A DNA stretch of 16,004 nucleotides. Source: JBJXGF01 sp046153015 (lineage in GTDB: Bacteria > Actinomycetota > Acidimicrobiia > Acidimicrobiales > CAIXPF01). A program made the translations under genes and the position numbers. Position 1 is the first letter of the stretch, and every line of letters begins with the position of its first letter. A model generated the notes under the pieces. That model was not told the origin of the DNA. It searched no databases and saw only the letters and a program-made list of their open reading frames with translations. The stretch lies in assembly GCA_046153015.1 (NCBI GenBank), contig JBJXGF010000070.1:1-16004 (forward strand), in the 5' to 3' direction. Shown here piece after piece: positions 1 to 6,755 of this stretch.

Positions 1-1
1 G

Positions 2-2710
2 CCGGTCAAGCCCGCCGCCGAGCCTCCCCCTCCCCCGCCGCCGGCGCCGCCCCCGCCCGATGCCGGCCTGCTCGCCAACTTCACCTTCACCGCCTCCGAG
101 GTCGAGGTCGGCGACGAGATGACGTTCTTCGACGCGTCGAGCGGCTCGGTGGGCGCCTGGACGTGGGACTTCGGCGACGGCGGGTCGGCCACCGGCCCGG
201 TGGTGACCCACAAGTGGGCGAAGGCCGGCTCGTTCACGGTGACGCTGACGGTGAGCAACAGCAACACCAGCGACCGCAACAGCACCTCGATCACGGTGAC
301 GCCCGCCGAGACGCCCCGGCGCCCGACCGCCAACTTCGTGTTCAGCCCCGGCTCGGCCGAGGTCGACGAGGAGGTCACGTTCACCGACACCTCCACCGGC
401 CGTCCCACCACGCTCACCTGGGACTTCGGCGACGGCGCCACCGCCACCGGGCCGAAGGTGACCCACCGCTGGAAGCGGGCCGGCCCCATGCGGGTCACGC
501 TGGTCGCCGCCAACGACGTGGGGGCCGACCGGGCGACCACCTCGGTCGTGATCGTCGACAAGGTCGTGGCGCCCAAGGCGTCGTTCACCGTGAGCGCCTC
601 GCCGCTGATGGTCGGCCAGGCCGTCACCTTCGTCGACACCTCGTCCGGCCAGCCCACCAACCCGGTCTGGGACTTCGGCGACGGCTCGCCGCCGGCGGCG
701 GGTCCGCGAGTGACCCATGCCTTCGCCACGGCCCAGCCGTACACCGTGCGCCTGACCGTGCGGAACGCGAAGGGTGAGGACAGCACCGAGCGGGTGCTGT
801 CGGTGCAGGCCCCGGCCGAGCGGCCCGTGGCCAGGTTCACGGTGTCGGCGCCGACGGCGGAGGTGGGCCAGCGCGTCGAGTTCGAGAGCGTGTCGCTCAA
901 CAACCCGACCGAGCTGCAGTGGAGCTTCGGCGACGGCGCCAGCGCGGTCGGCCCGCGCGCCGCCCACGTGTGGAACGCGCCGGGACCGTTCACGGTGACC
1001 CTCGTGGCCCGCAACCAGGCGGGCGCCTCCACTGCGCAGACCACCCTGCGCATCGCGCCGGCCACCCCGCCCACGGCCCCGAAGGCCGACTTCGACCGGA
1101 ACCCGGCCGATGTGGCGCCGCTCGGCGCGCCCGTGTCGTTCATCGACCGGTCGACCGGGGTGATCACCTCGTGGACCTGGACCTTCGGCGCCCCCACGTC
1201 GGTCTCCACCGAACGCAACCCGGTGCGCACGTTCAGCACCCCCGGCGCGCACCAGGTGACCCTCCAGGTGCGCGGGCCGGGCGGGGTCGACTCGGTCACC
1301 AAGACGGTGCGGGTGGCCGACGGCAGCGTCCGGCCGGTGGCGGCGTTCAGCTTCAGCCCCCCGGCGCCGGTGGTCGGCGACCGCGTGCTGTTCCGTGACG
1401 AGTCCCAGAACAGCCCGGTCACGTTCAGCTGGAACTTCGGCGACAACAGCCCGCTCGACACCACCCGCAACCCCACCCATGTGTTCCGCAGCCCCGGCAT
1501 CTACCGGGTGACGCTCACGGTGGCCAACGCCAGCGGCGAGTCGACCAGGACGAACGACGTCACGGTCACCGCCAGCCAACGCCAGGCCCCAACGGCGGAG
1601 TTCCAGTTCTCCCCGGGCAGCCCGAGCGCCGGGGACCTCGTCACCTTCACCGACGTGACCGACGGCGCGGTGACCACCCCGATCTGGACCTTCCCGGGCG
1701 GCCGGGTCGTGGCCTCGCCCGCCAGCCAGCGCAGCGTGCAGCACACGTTCAACGACGTGGGCGACCAGCAGGTGAGCATGAAGGTGTGCTGGGTGGAGGA
1801 GCCGACCAACTGCAACGAGCGGACGAAGACCGTGTCCGTGCGCGCCCCGAGCCAGAAGCCCACGGCCAGCTTCGAGATGAGCGGCGCGGTGCTCGACCAG
1901 CGCACGGTGCTGCTCGGCAAGCCCGTGTCGTTCACCGACACCTCCACCGGCGCGGCGATCACGAGCCGGCGCTGGCTGATCGACGGGGCGCCGACCTCCA
2001 CGGCGCAGAAGGTCGATCACCCCGGCTTCACCCAGCCCGGCGACGTCGAGGTCGAGCTGACCGTCGCCAACGCCACGGGGGCCGACACGGTGAGGCGCAC
2101 GATCCGGGTGATCAACGCGGTGAAGCCGACCGCTCAGTTCTCGTTCGCGCCGAGCACCCCCGCGGTGGACGACCCCGTCGCCTTCAACGGCCGCCTGAGC
2201 GAGTCGCCCACCAGCTTCGTGACCGCATGGCGGTGGGACTTCGGCGACGGCGCCGCCGCCACCATCGCGCAGCCGACCCACCGCTTCGCCGCTCCCGGGT
2301 TGTACCCCGTTCGCCTCACCGTGACCAACCAGTGGGGCGCCGACACCGTCACCCACGTGGTCACGGTCGTGCCGACCTTCGCCGTGCGGGTCACCAACGG
2401 AGCGGGGAGCGTGGTCACGTCACCCTTCTCCGGCGTCGTCGGCGAGGCGTTCGGCTTCGAGGTGACCGGGGCGGCGGCCACCGCAGTGGTGTCGTGGACC
2501 TTCGGCGACGGCGTGACCGTCGCCGGGCTCACCGCCCGCCACACCTGGAGCGCCGCCGGCGCCTTCGACGTGCGCGTGACGGTCACCGTGAACGGCGCCG
2601 CCGCCACCCAGACGCTGCGAGCGGTGATCAGCCCTCCGCCGGCGCCGCCCGCCAGCGACTCGAGCGCCGGCGGCGGGCCCGGCGCGGCCGCGGAGCTGCC
2701 CGCCGGCTAG
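2..2710 (+). CDS. Multi-PKD-repeat extracellular protein (5' end outside the window)
   Basis: The frame is open from the first full codon at base 2, so the gene starts upstream; the ATG at 119 lies inside the first PKD unit and is not the true start. The visible part (902 residues) begins with a proline-rich linker, then about ten PKD (Ig-like beta-sandwich) units of roughly 85 residues. Their WDFGDG-type motifs lie near bases 164, 419, 668, 920, 1178, 1433, 1685, 1973, 2234 and 2495. Each is followed by the usual THxF...G.(Y/F).VTLTV strand. Units 5, 7 and 8 have degenerate motifs, and unit 7 carries two cysteines (CWVEEPTNC) that could form a disulfide. The protein ends in a Pro/Ala/Gly/Ser-rich tail without LPXTG or a membrane segment, so any anchor would be N-terminal. 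PKD arrays are generally extracellular spacers or binding modules; the ligand here is unknown. The gene converges on the nitrile hydratase operon. Confidence 0.9.
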   Translation, partial: PVKPAAEPPPPPPPAPPPPDAGLLANFTFTASEVEVGDEMTFFDASSGSVGAWTWDFGDGGSATGPVVTHKWAKAGSFTVTLTVSNSNTSDRNSTSITVTPAETPRRPTANFVFSPGSAEVDEEVTFTDTSTGRPTTLTWDFGDGATATGPKVTHRWKRAGPMRVTLVAANDVGADRATTSVVIVDKVVAPKASFTVSASPLMVGQAVTFVDTSSGQPTNPVWDFGDGSPPAAGPRVTHAFATAQPYTVRLTVRNAKGEDSTERVLSVQAPAERPVARFTVSAPTAEVGQRVEFESVSLNNPTELQWSFGDGASAVGPRAAHVWNAPGPFTVTLVARNQAGASTAQTTLRIAPATPPTAPKADFDRNPADVAPLGAPVSFIDRSTGVITSWTWTFGAPTSVSTERNPVRTFSTPGAHQVTLQVRGPGGVDSVTKTVRVADGSVRPVAAFSFSPPAPVVGDRVLFRDESQNSPVTFSWNFGDNSPLDTTRNPTHVFRSPGIYRVTLTVANASGESTRTNDVTVTASQRQAPTAEFQFSPGSPSAGDLVTFTDVTDGAVTTPIWTFPGGRVVASPASQRSVQHTFNDVGDQQVSMKVCWVEEPTNCNERTKTVSVRAPSQKPTASFEMSGAVLDQRTVLLGKPVSFTDTSTGAAITSRRWLIDGAPTSTAQKVDHPGFTQPGDVEVELTVANATGADTVRRTIRVINAVKPTAQFSFAPSTPAVDDPVAFNGRLSESPTSFVTAWRWDFGDGAAATIAQPTHRFAAPGLYPVRLTVTNQWGADTVTHVVTVVPTFAVRVTNGAGSVVTSPFSGVVGEAFGFEVTGAAATAVVSWTFGDGVTVAGLTARHTWSAAGAFDVRVTVTVNGAAATQTLRAVISPPPAPPASDSSAGGGPGAAAELPAG

Positions 2711-2721
2711 CCGTATTTTGG

Positions 2722-2740
2722 CTGGGGGCTGCGCCCCCAG
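2722..2740. terminator. Perfect hairpin between convergent genes, possible terminator
   Basis: CTGGGGGC (2722-2729), a three-base loop TGC, then GCCCCCAG (2733-2740) form a perfect 8-bp stem. It lies 11 bases after the stop of the PKD gene and 45 bases beyond the stop of the convergent accessory gene. There is no T-run after it on the plus strand; TATTTT lies on its 5' side. Intrinsic termination is therefore uncertain, and the hairpin is also half of a repeat (see the 18-bp repeat). Confidence 0.45.
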
Positions 2741-2753
2741 ACCCCCTCACCGC

Positions 2754-2779
2754 CCGGCTCGCGGGCGCTCGCACGGTCG
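2754..2779 (+). repeat. Boundary repeat, copy 1
   Basis: A 26-bp element beginning CCGGCTCGC and ending GCACGGTCG, identical to 3141-3166 except for one base (G/T at the tenth position). The surrounding CGCCCG (2751-2756) and CGGGCG (2778-2783) can pair. It is in the gap between the convergent PKD and accessory genes. Confidence 0.75.
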
Positions 2780-2784
2780 GGCGG

Positions 2785-3189
2785 CTAGCCGCGGCCTTCT
2801 GGCTGGGGGCTGCGCCCCTCGAGCCCCTGCCCGGCGGCGAGCTCGACCGGTTGGCCGTGCGGGGTCCGCTCGTAGGCGAGGCGCCACTCCCGCGCTCGGC
2901 GGTCGAGCTCGGCCGCCGACAGCGCGCCCTTGGCCCGGCACAGGCTCTCCAGCGCAGCCAGCCAGTGCTCGTAGTAGGTGTCGCCCAGGTCGGCGTCGCC
3001 CCTTGCTCGGGCGGCGGCGATGGCTTCGCCCAGGGCCTCGCTCCACTCCGCCCCGCTGAAGAGCCCGGCGTCGATCAGGAGCTGCGCGGCGGCGAACACC
3101 TCGGCCTCCCACAGCTCGGAGAACACCGGCCCATCGGCGCCCGGCTCGCTGGCGCTCGCACGGTCGCCCCGGCGTTCGCTGGCGCTCAC
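2785..3189 (-). CDS. Nitrile hydratase accessory/activator protein (beta-N-terminal-like)
   Basis: A 134-residue protein of the nitrile hydratase accessory family, which resembles the N-terminal half of the beta subunit and helps deliver metal and mature the alpha subunit. Diagnostic segments are GPVFSELWEAEVFAAAQLL (residues 20-38), GLFSGAEWSEALGEAI (42-57), DTYYEHWLAALESL (70-83) and ERTPHGQPVEL (107-117). The GTG start (3187-3189) overlaps the nthB stop as GTGA, which points to coupled translation. Residues 1-17 and about 119-134 lie outside the conserved family sequence and are encoded by local DNA repeats, so both ends look like repeat-derived additions. A later start, such as the GTG encoding the V of GPVF, cannot be excluded. 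It is the last gene of the operon alpha, beta, accessory. Confidence 0.85.
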   Translation of the reverse strand: MSASERRGDRASASEPGADGPVFSELWEAEVFAAAQLLIDAGLFSGAEWSEALGEAIAAARARGDADLGDTYYEHWLAALESLCRAKGALSAAELDRRAREWRLAYERTPHGQPVELAAGQGLEGRSPQPEGRG

Positions 3190-3190
3190 G
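3141..3190 (+). repeat. Boundary repeat, copies 2 and 3, at the nthB/accessory junction
   Basis: The 26-bp element at 3141-3166 matches 2754-2779 at 25 of 26 positions. It is followed by a partial copy, GTTCGCTGGCGCTCACG, at 3174-3190. On the minus strand these two encode the first ~17 residues of the accessory protein (SASERRGDRASASEPG), before the conserved family sequence starts. The GTGA overlap that ends nthB and starts the accessory gene lies inside the second copy. Confidence 0.75.
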
Positions 3191-3815
3191 CCGGCTCCAA
3201 GTAGCTTTCCCAGAGCTCGAGGTACACCGGGTCGGGGCCGGCGTGATCCTCGCCCCACAGCTCCGAGGCCTCGAAGCGCACTCGGTACAGGTGCTCGACC
3301 GTGCACACCCCCACCGAGGCGTCCTCGGGCAGCGGTTCGCCCCCCACGTACGCCTCGACCTGGCCGACCCGCCCACGCACGTACCGCGGGGCGCGCGTGT
3401 GCGCCTCGGGATGGCGGTTGCGGACCCGCACGGCCCGCCCGACGGCGAACGCGGCGGGAGCGGCCGGCGCCTCGAAGCGCGGCGCCCACACCGGCGCTGG
3501 GCGCTCCACCGGCCCGCCGGCGGGCCGGCCCGAGGCGAGCTCCTCGGCGGACACCAGCCCGTGGCCCACGAGGAGCTGCTCGAGGCTGCGCAGCCACTTC
3601 TCGTAGTAGGACAGGCCCAGGTAGTCGAGGGGAGGCAGCCGCTCGATCGTGGCCCGGAACTCGTCGAGGCTCCACTGCCCGAGGCGCAGGCTGCTCAGCA
3701 TGGCGGCCTGGGTCAGCGCCTCCCAGGGGTGGTGGAACACCGGCTCGGCCGCCTCGGGCTCGGCGTCGACGGGGCCGAAGCCGTGCATGCCGCCGAGGTC
3801 GTGAACCCCGTTCAT
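3186..3815 (-). CDS. nthB: Nitrile hydratase beta subunit
   Basis: 209 residues, within the usual size of the family. It opens with the classic MNGVHDLGGMHGFGPV and continues with PWEALTQAAMLSSL, DEFRATIERLPP (R54), YYEKWLRSLEQLL, then the C-terminal barrel with RVRNRHPEAHTRAPRYVRG (residues 130-148) and LYRVRF.ASELWGE. R54 and R141 are the likely counterparts of the two beta-subunit arginines that contact the modified metal-site cysteines of alpha. The frame is open further upstream, but the ATG at 3813-3815 is chosen because it gives the family N-terminus and overlaps the alpha stop as ATGA. The protein pairs with alpha to form the cytoplasmic nitrile-to-amide hydratase. Confidence 0.95.
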   Translation of the reverse strand: MNGVHDLGGMHGFGPVDAEPEAAEPVFHHPWEALTQAAMLSSLRLGQWSLDEFRATIERLPPLDYLGLSYYEKWLRSLEQLLVGHGLVSAEELASGRPAGGPVERPAPVWAPRFEAPAAPAAFAVGRAVRVRNRHPEAHTRAPRYVRGRVGQVEAYVGGEPLPEDASVGVCTVEHLYRVRFEASELWGEDHAGPDPVYLELWESYLEPA

Positions 3816-4468
3816 CGCGCCGAGGCGGGCGCCTTGGCCCGCTCCACGCCGATCATCGCGTTGCGCCCCACCAGCGCGGCGAGCGCCTCCTCGTCGAGCC
3901 CCGCGGTTCCCGCCGGGCGCTGCGGGAGCACGAGGTAGCGGACCTCGGAGTTCGAGTCCCACACCCGCACCTCGGCGCCGGCGGGGACCTCGGTGCCGAA
4001 CTCGGCCAACACGCCCCGGGGATCGCGCACCACCCGGGAGCGGTAGGGGGCCGACTTGTACCAGACCGGCGGCGGGCCCAGCGCCTGCAGCGGGTAGCAG
4101 GAGCAGAGGGTGCAGACCACCACGTTGTGGACGGTCTCGGTGTTCTCCACCACCACGAGGCGGGCCCCGTGGCGCCAGCCGCCCACGCCGAGCTCCTCCG
4201 CGGCGGCCGTGCCGTCGGCCAGGAGGCGGGCCCGGTAGGCGGGATCGACCCAGGCACGGGCCACGAGCTTGGCGCCGAGGTGCGGGCCGATCCGGTGCTC
4301 GAACGCCTCGACCACGCGGTCGACGCTGTCCGGGTCGATCAGGCCCTTTTCGACCAGCAGCGAGTAGACCGCCTTCGCCCGCAACGCCGCCTCGGAGGGC
4401 ACATCGGCATGATCGTGGTCATGGTCATGGTCGTGGTCGTCATGGTCGTGGTGGTCCGGCTCGGCCAT
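3812..4468 (-). CDS. nthA: Cobalt-type nitrile hydratase alpha subunit with His/Asp-rich leader
   Basis: 218 residues. The metal-binding motif VCTLCSC (C119, C122, C124) has Thr after the first cysteine, which marks the cobalt-type enzymes (iron types have Ser). The catalysed reaction is hydration of nitriles to amides. Other family segments are EKGLIDPDSVDRVVEAFE, ARAWVDPAYRARLLADGT, VENTETVHNVVVCTLCSCYP, WYKSAPYRSRVVRDPRGVL and VWDSNSEVRYLVLPQRPAGT. Residues 6-20 are a run of His and Asp, not normally part of the subunit and a plausible metal-binding leader. The start ATG (4466-4468) lies 29 bases inside the 3' end of the upstream TgpA-like gene. No clear Shine-Dalgarno precedes it. Thiocyanate hydrolase gamma also carries this motif, but the intact single-chain beta subunit argues for nitrile hydratase. 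Confidence 0.95.
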   Translation of the reverse strand: MAEPDHHDHDDHDHDHDHDHADVPSEAALRAKAVYSLLVEKGLIDPDSVDRVVEAFEHRIGPHLGAKLVARAWVDPAYRARLLADGTAAAEELGVGGWRHGARLVVVENTETVHNVVVCTLCSCYPLQALGPPPVWYKSAPYRSRVVRDPRGVLAEFGTEVPAGAEVRVWDSNSEVRYLVLPQRPAGTAGLDEEALAALVGRNAMIGVERAKAPASAR

Positions 4469-6755
4469 GGCCGGACAGTACCGGCTCGCTGGGCGCGCTT
4501 GCGCCCCGCCGGCGAGGCAGCAGCGGGCGCGGGCTCAGCCACGCGCCGATCTCCACGAGCTTGGAGCGCCCGGCGAACGCCTCCTTCCGGAACGCAGCGG
4601 CGTGCCCCCACATCTCCTCGATCCACTCCTCGTCGGGCTCGGAGGGCGCGAACACCGTGTTGGTCACGAGCGGCGCCATCACCTCGAGCCGGGCGGACGC
4701 CGCCGGGCCGACGGTCTTGGCGCTGGCCGTGGCCACCTCTCGCGCGGTCATGCTCGAGGGCACCGCCGCGCCGAGCTCCACCAGGCGATCGACCGCGTCG
4801 GCCCACGCCCCGAGGATGTGATCCGTTGCGGTGCGGGCCCGGCGGCGGCGCAGCCCGCGACGCGCCTGCTTGACGGCCACCACGGCCAGCACGGCGCCGA
4901 GCGCGGCGAGCCCGACCATCAGCAGGAAAAGCAGCCGGCCCGAGCTGCCGCGGCGCTCCTCGACGCCGCTGGACCCACCGCCGTCGGCCTGGGTCGGTGG
5001 GGCGACGCGCTGCTCGACGAACCCACCGCTCGGCAGCTGCGGGGGCTCGGGCCGGCTGGGCGCCGGGGCGGTGCGGCTCGGCGTCGGCTCGAAGGCCACC
5101 CACCCGAGGCCCGCCAAACGCACCTCGGGCCACACGTGCGCGTCGCTGGTGCTCACCTGCAGGAGCTCACGGCCCTGGTCGTCGTCGAGGACCTCCGCGT
5201 CCTTCGTGCGGTAACCGACGGCGATGCGGGTGGGGAGGCCGATCGAGCGGGCCATCACGGCGAAGGCGGTGGCGAACTGCTCGGCGTAGCCGGTGCGGCT
5301 CTCGAAGAGGAACTCCTTCAGCCGCCCGACCGAATGGCCGGCGTCGGCGTCCTTGCTGTACCCGAAGCCGTCGGTGAAGAACTGCTGCAGGCGGCTCAGC
5401 CGCTCGTAGGGGGGCTCGGCGTCGAGGGTGACCTGGCGGGCGAGCTGGGTGATCTCCGGCGGCAGCTCGGGCAGCTCGACGGCGTCGACGTCCTCGGCGG
5501 CCGCCGCCGCCATGAGCTGGGCTTCGCTCGGCACGGCCGGCGCGTAGGAGTCCAGCTCGTACTCGAAGCCGTCGAGGCGGCGCTCGTCGGCCAGCAGCAT
5601 CCCGCTGGCGGCGTCGACCCGCACGACCGTGTCGGTGGCCGGCCGCAGGAGGCGAAGGCTGGCCGGCCGCTCCACCGCCGGCAGCCAGCCGCCGTCCAGC
5701 TTGGCGATCTCGATCTCCTGGACGATCCGCTGGGGCGCCAGAGCGAGGTCACGGTCCACCGGGAACGTCGAGCCGACGTTGGCGTAGCGGGCGCTCGAGG
5801 TCCAGGCGGCGCCGTCGTACACGTCGAGCACGGCGAGGCGCACCCGCGGGGCGGCCTCGGCGTTGAACGTGCCGTCGGCCGCCTCGGCCCGCAGGGTGAA
5901 GACGGCGTGCTTCGGCTCCAGGCCGAGCTGGGTCTTGAACCCGACGAGCGGGCTCAGCGCCCGCCGAGGCTCGACCTCCACCTCACGTAGAGTCCTGGGA
6001 TTGAAGGGGCGGCCCACCCCGGTGGCGGGCAGGGCCACCGCCAACGCCAACGCGGCGGCCACCGCCACGGCGATCACCGGCGCCCCGGCCACGAGCTGGC
6101 GCTCGACCGAGAGCTCGCTCGCCGGCTCCCGCCAACCCCCCTGCGGGCGGCGGCCCGACGAGACGGCCGCCGGGTCGCGGCGCAGCTCACGGTTCGAGTG
6201 AACGAGCACCACGGCGAGGGCGGCCGCGGCCACGGCGCCGATCGACACCAGCCCGAGCCGGGGCTCGTCGGCGCGAAACAGCAACGAGGCGCCGAAGGCG
6301 ACGAGGCCGGGAACGGCGGGCACGGCGGCGCTGACCCGGCTCACGGCCAGCGCCGAGCCCACGGCGCCGGCCAGCCAGGTGAGGGTGACCCCCACCACCA
6401 GCAGGCGCGGGCTGGCCTCGGCGGGCAGCGTCACCGTGAGCAGCTCCGCCCAACCCTGGGTCACGCCGGCGCCGAGCTCGCGCAGCGTCGCCAGCGTCGG
6501 CAGCCCGTTCGGGGCCGTGTCGGCCAGCACCAGATAGGTGACCCACACGCTGTACGCCAGCCCGGAGAGCGCCAAGCTGGCCGGGGCCCCCAGGCGCCGC
6601 CACGCCGCCAGGCCGGCCACCGCAACCGCCGCCGCTCCCGCGCCCAGCACCGGGCCCAGGTAGGAGCGGCCCATGAACACCCGCCCGTAGCCGAGCCCGC
6701 TCGCCACGGCCAGGCACGCCACCGCGATCAGCTCGATCGCCGCCAGCCGCCTCAT
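4440..6755 (-). CDS. TgpA-like membrane transglutaminase homologue (DUF3488, transglutaminase core, DUF4129) lacking the catalytic Cys
   Basis: 771 residues. About six or seven hydrophobic segments occupy residues 1-243, followed by a large extracytoplasmic region with a transglutaminase-like core (about 440-560), a Ser/Pro/Gly-rich linker, a membrane helix (about 606-628) and a cytoplasmic DUF4129-like tail (about 640-740). The core shows RTGYAEQFATAFAVMARS, IGLPTRIAVGYRT, SDAHVWPEVRL and GWVAFEPTPS. The position of the catalytic cysteine (GYCEQFA in the family) is Ala491 (codon GCC, bases 5283-5285). His540 is kept, and the acidic residue is Glu556. The start ATG overlaps the DUF58 stop as ATGA. 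Residues from about 748 onward are encoded by a boundary repeat and by DNA shared with nthA, so the original C-terminus may have been shorter. In active homologues the domain is thought to process or cross-link envelope proteins; this one looks non-catalytic. Confidence 0.9.
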   Translation of the reverse strand: MRRLAAIELIAVACLAVASGLGYGRVFMGRSYLGPVLGAGAAAVAVAGLAAWRRLGAPASLALSGLAYSVWVTYLVLADTAPNGLPTLATLRELGAGVTQGWAELLTVTLPAEASPRLLVVGVTLTWLAGAVGSALAVSRVSAAVPAVPGLVAFGASLLFRADEPRLGLVSIGAVAAAALAVVLVHSNRELRRDPAAVSSGRRPQGGWREPASELSVERQLVAGAPVIAVAVAAALALAVALPATGVGRPFNPRTLREVEVEPRRALSPLVGFKTQLGLEPKHAVFTLRAEAADGTFNAEAAPRVRLAVLDVYDGAAWTSSARYANVGSTFPVDRDLALAPQRIVQEIEIAKLDGGWLPAVERPASLRLLRPATDTVVRVDAASGMLLADERRLDGFEYELDSYAPAVPSEAQLMAAAAAEDVDAVELPELPPEITQLARQVTLDAEPPYERLSRLQQFFTDGFGYSKDADAGHSVGRLKEFLFESRTGYAEQFATAFAVMARSIGLPTRIAVGYRTKDAEVLDDDQGRELLQVSTSDAHVWPEVRLAGLGWVAFEPTPSRTAPAPSRPEPPQLPSGGFVEQRVAPPTQADGGGSSGVEERRGSSGRLLFLLMVGLAALGAVLAVVAVKQARRGLRRRRARTATDHILGAWADAVDRLVELGAAVPSSMTAREVATASAKTVGPAASARLEVMAPLVTNTVFAPSEPDEEWIEEMWGHAAAFRKEAFAGRSKLVEIGAWLSPRPLLPRRRGASAPSEPVLSGHGRAGPPRP
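4474..4479 (-). promoter_or_regulatory. Possible -10 element for a leaderless nthA transcript
   Basis: On the minus strand TACTGT fits the actinobacterial TANNNT -10 pattern and ends five bases before the nthA ATG, the spacing typical of leaderless messages. There is no ribosome-binding site before nthA and no clear -35. The alternative is that nthA is only expressed from the upstream moxR promoter with translational coupling. Confidence 0.25.
4481..4514 (+). repeat. Boundary repeat, diverged copy 4, at the tgpA/nthA junction
   Basis: CCGGCTCGCT followed by GGGCGCGCTTGCGCC resembles the boundary repeat at 2754 and 3141 (same 5' ten bases, then a diverged GGCGC(T)CG core). It lies just upstream of the nthA start and encodes residues 748-759 of the TgpA-like protein (GASAPSEP), comparable to ASASEP in the accessory protein. 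Confidence 0.5.

Larger units (their letters stand above)
2720..2818. repeat. 18-bp direct repeat (two copies) flanking a member of a second repeat family
   Basis: GGCTGGGGGCTGCGCCCC occurs at 2720-2737 and again at 2801-2818, in the same orientation, 81 bases apart. Both copies fold (GGGGGC/GCCCCC and GGGGC/GCCCC). Between them lies a 26-bp element at 2754-2779 that recurs with one mismatch at 3141-3166. The second 18-bp copy lies inside the 3' end of the nitrile hydratase accessory gene and encodes its residues 125-130. Confidence 0.8.

Noticed and set aside
3816..3962. Longer N-terminus for the nitrile hydratase beta subunit
   Set aside because: The ATG at 3813-3815 gives the invariant MNGVHDLGG start and an ATGA overlap; the extension is antisense-like Arg/Gly sequence overlapping nthA.
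4406..4453. Hexamer repeats near the nthA start as a CRISPR or tandem-repeat locus
   Set aside because: They are codons of the His/Asp-rich leader; there are no spacers.
3186..4468. Thiocyanate hydrolase instead of nitrile hydratase
   Set aside because: That enzyme splits the beta part into two subunits; here beta is a single full-length chain with nitrile hydratase landmarks, and an accessory gene follows.
2978..4873. 631-codon plus-strand open frame opposite the nitrile hydratase genes
   Set aside because: Shadow frame of nthA/nthB and tgpA; Arg/Pro-rich product without domain signs.
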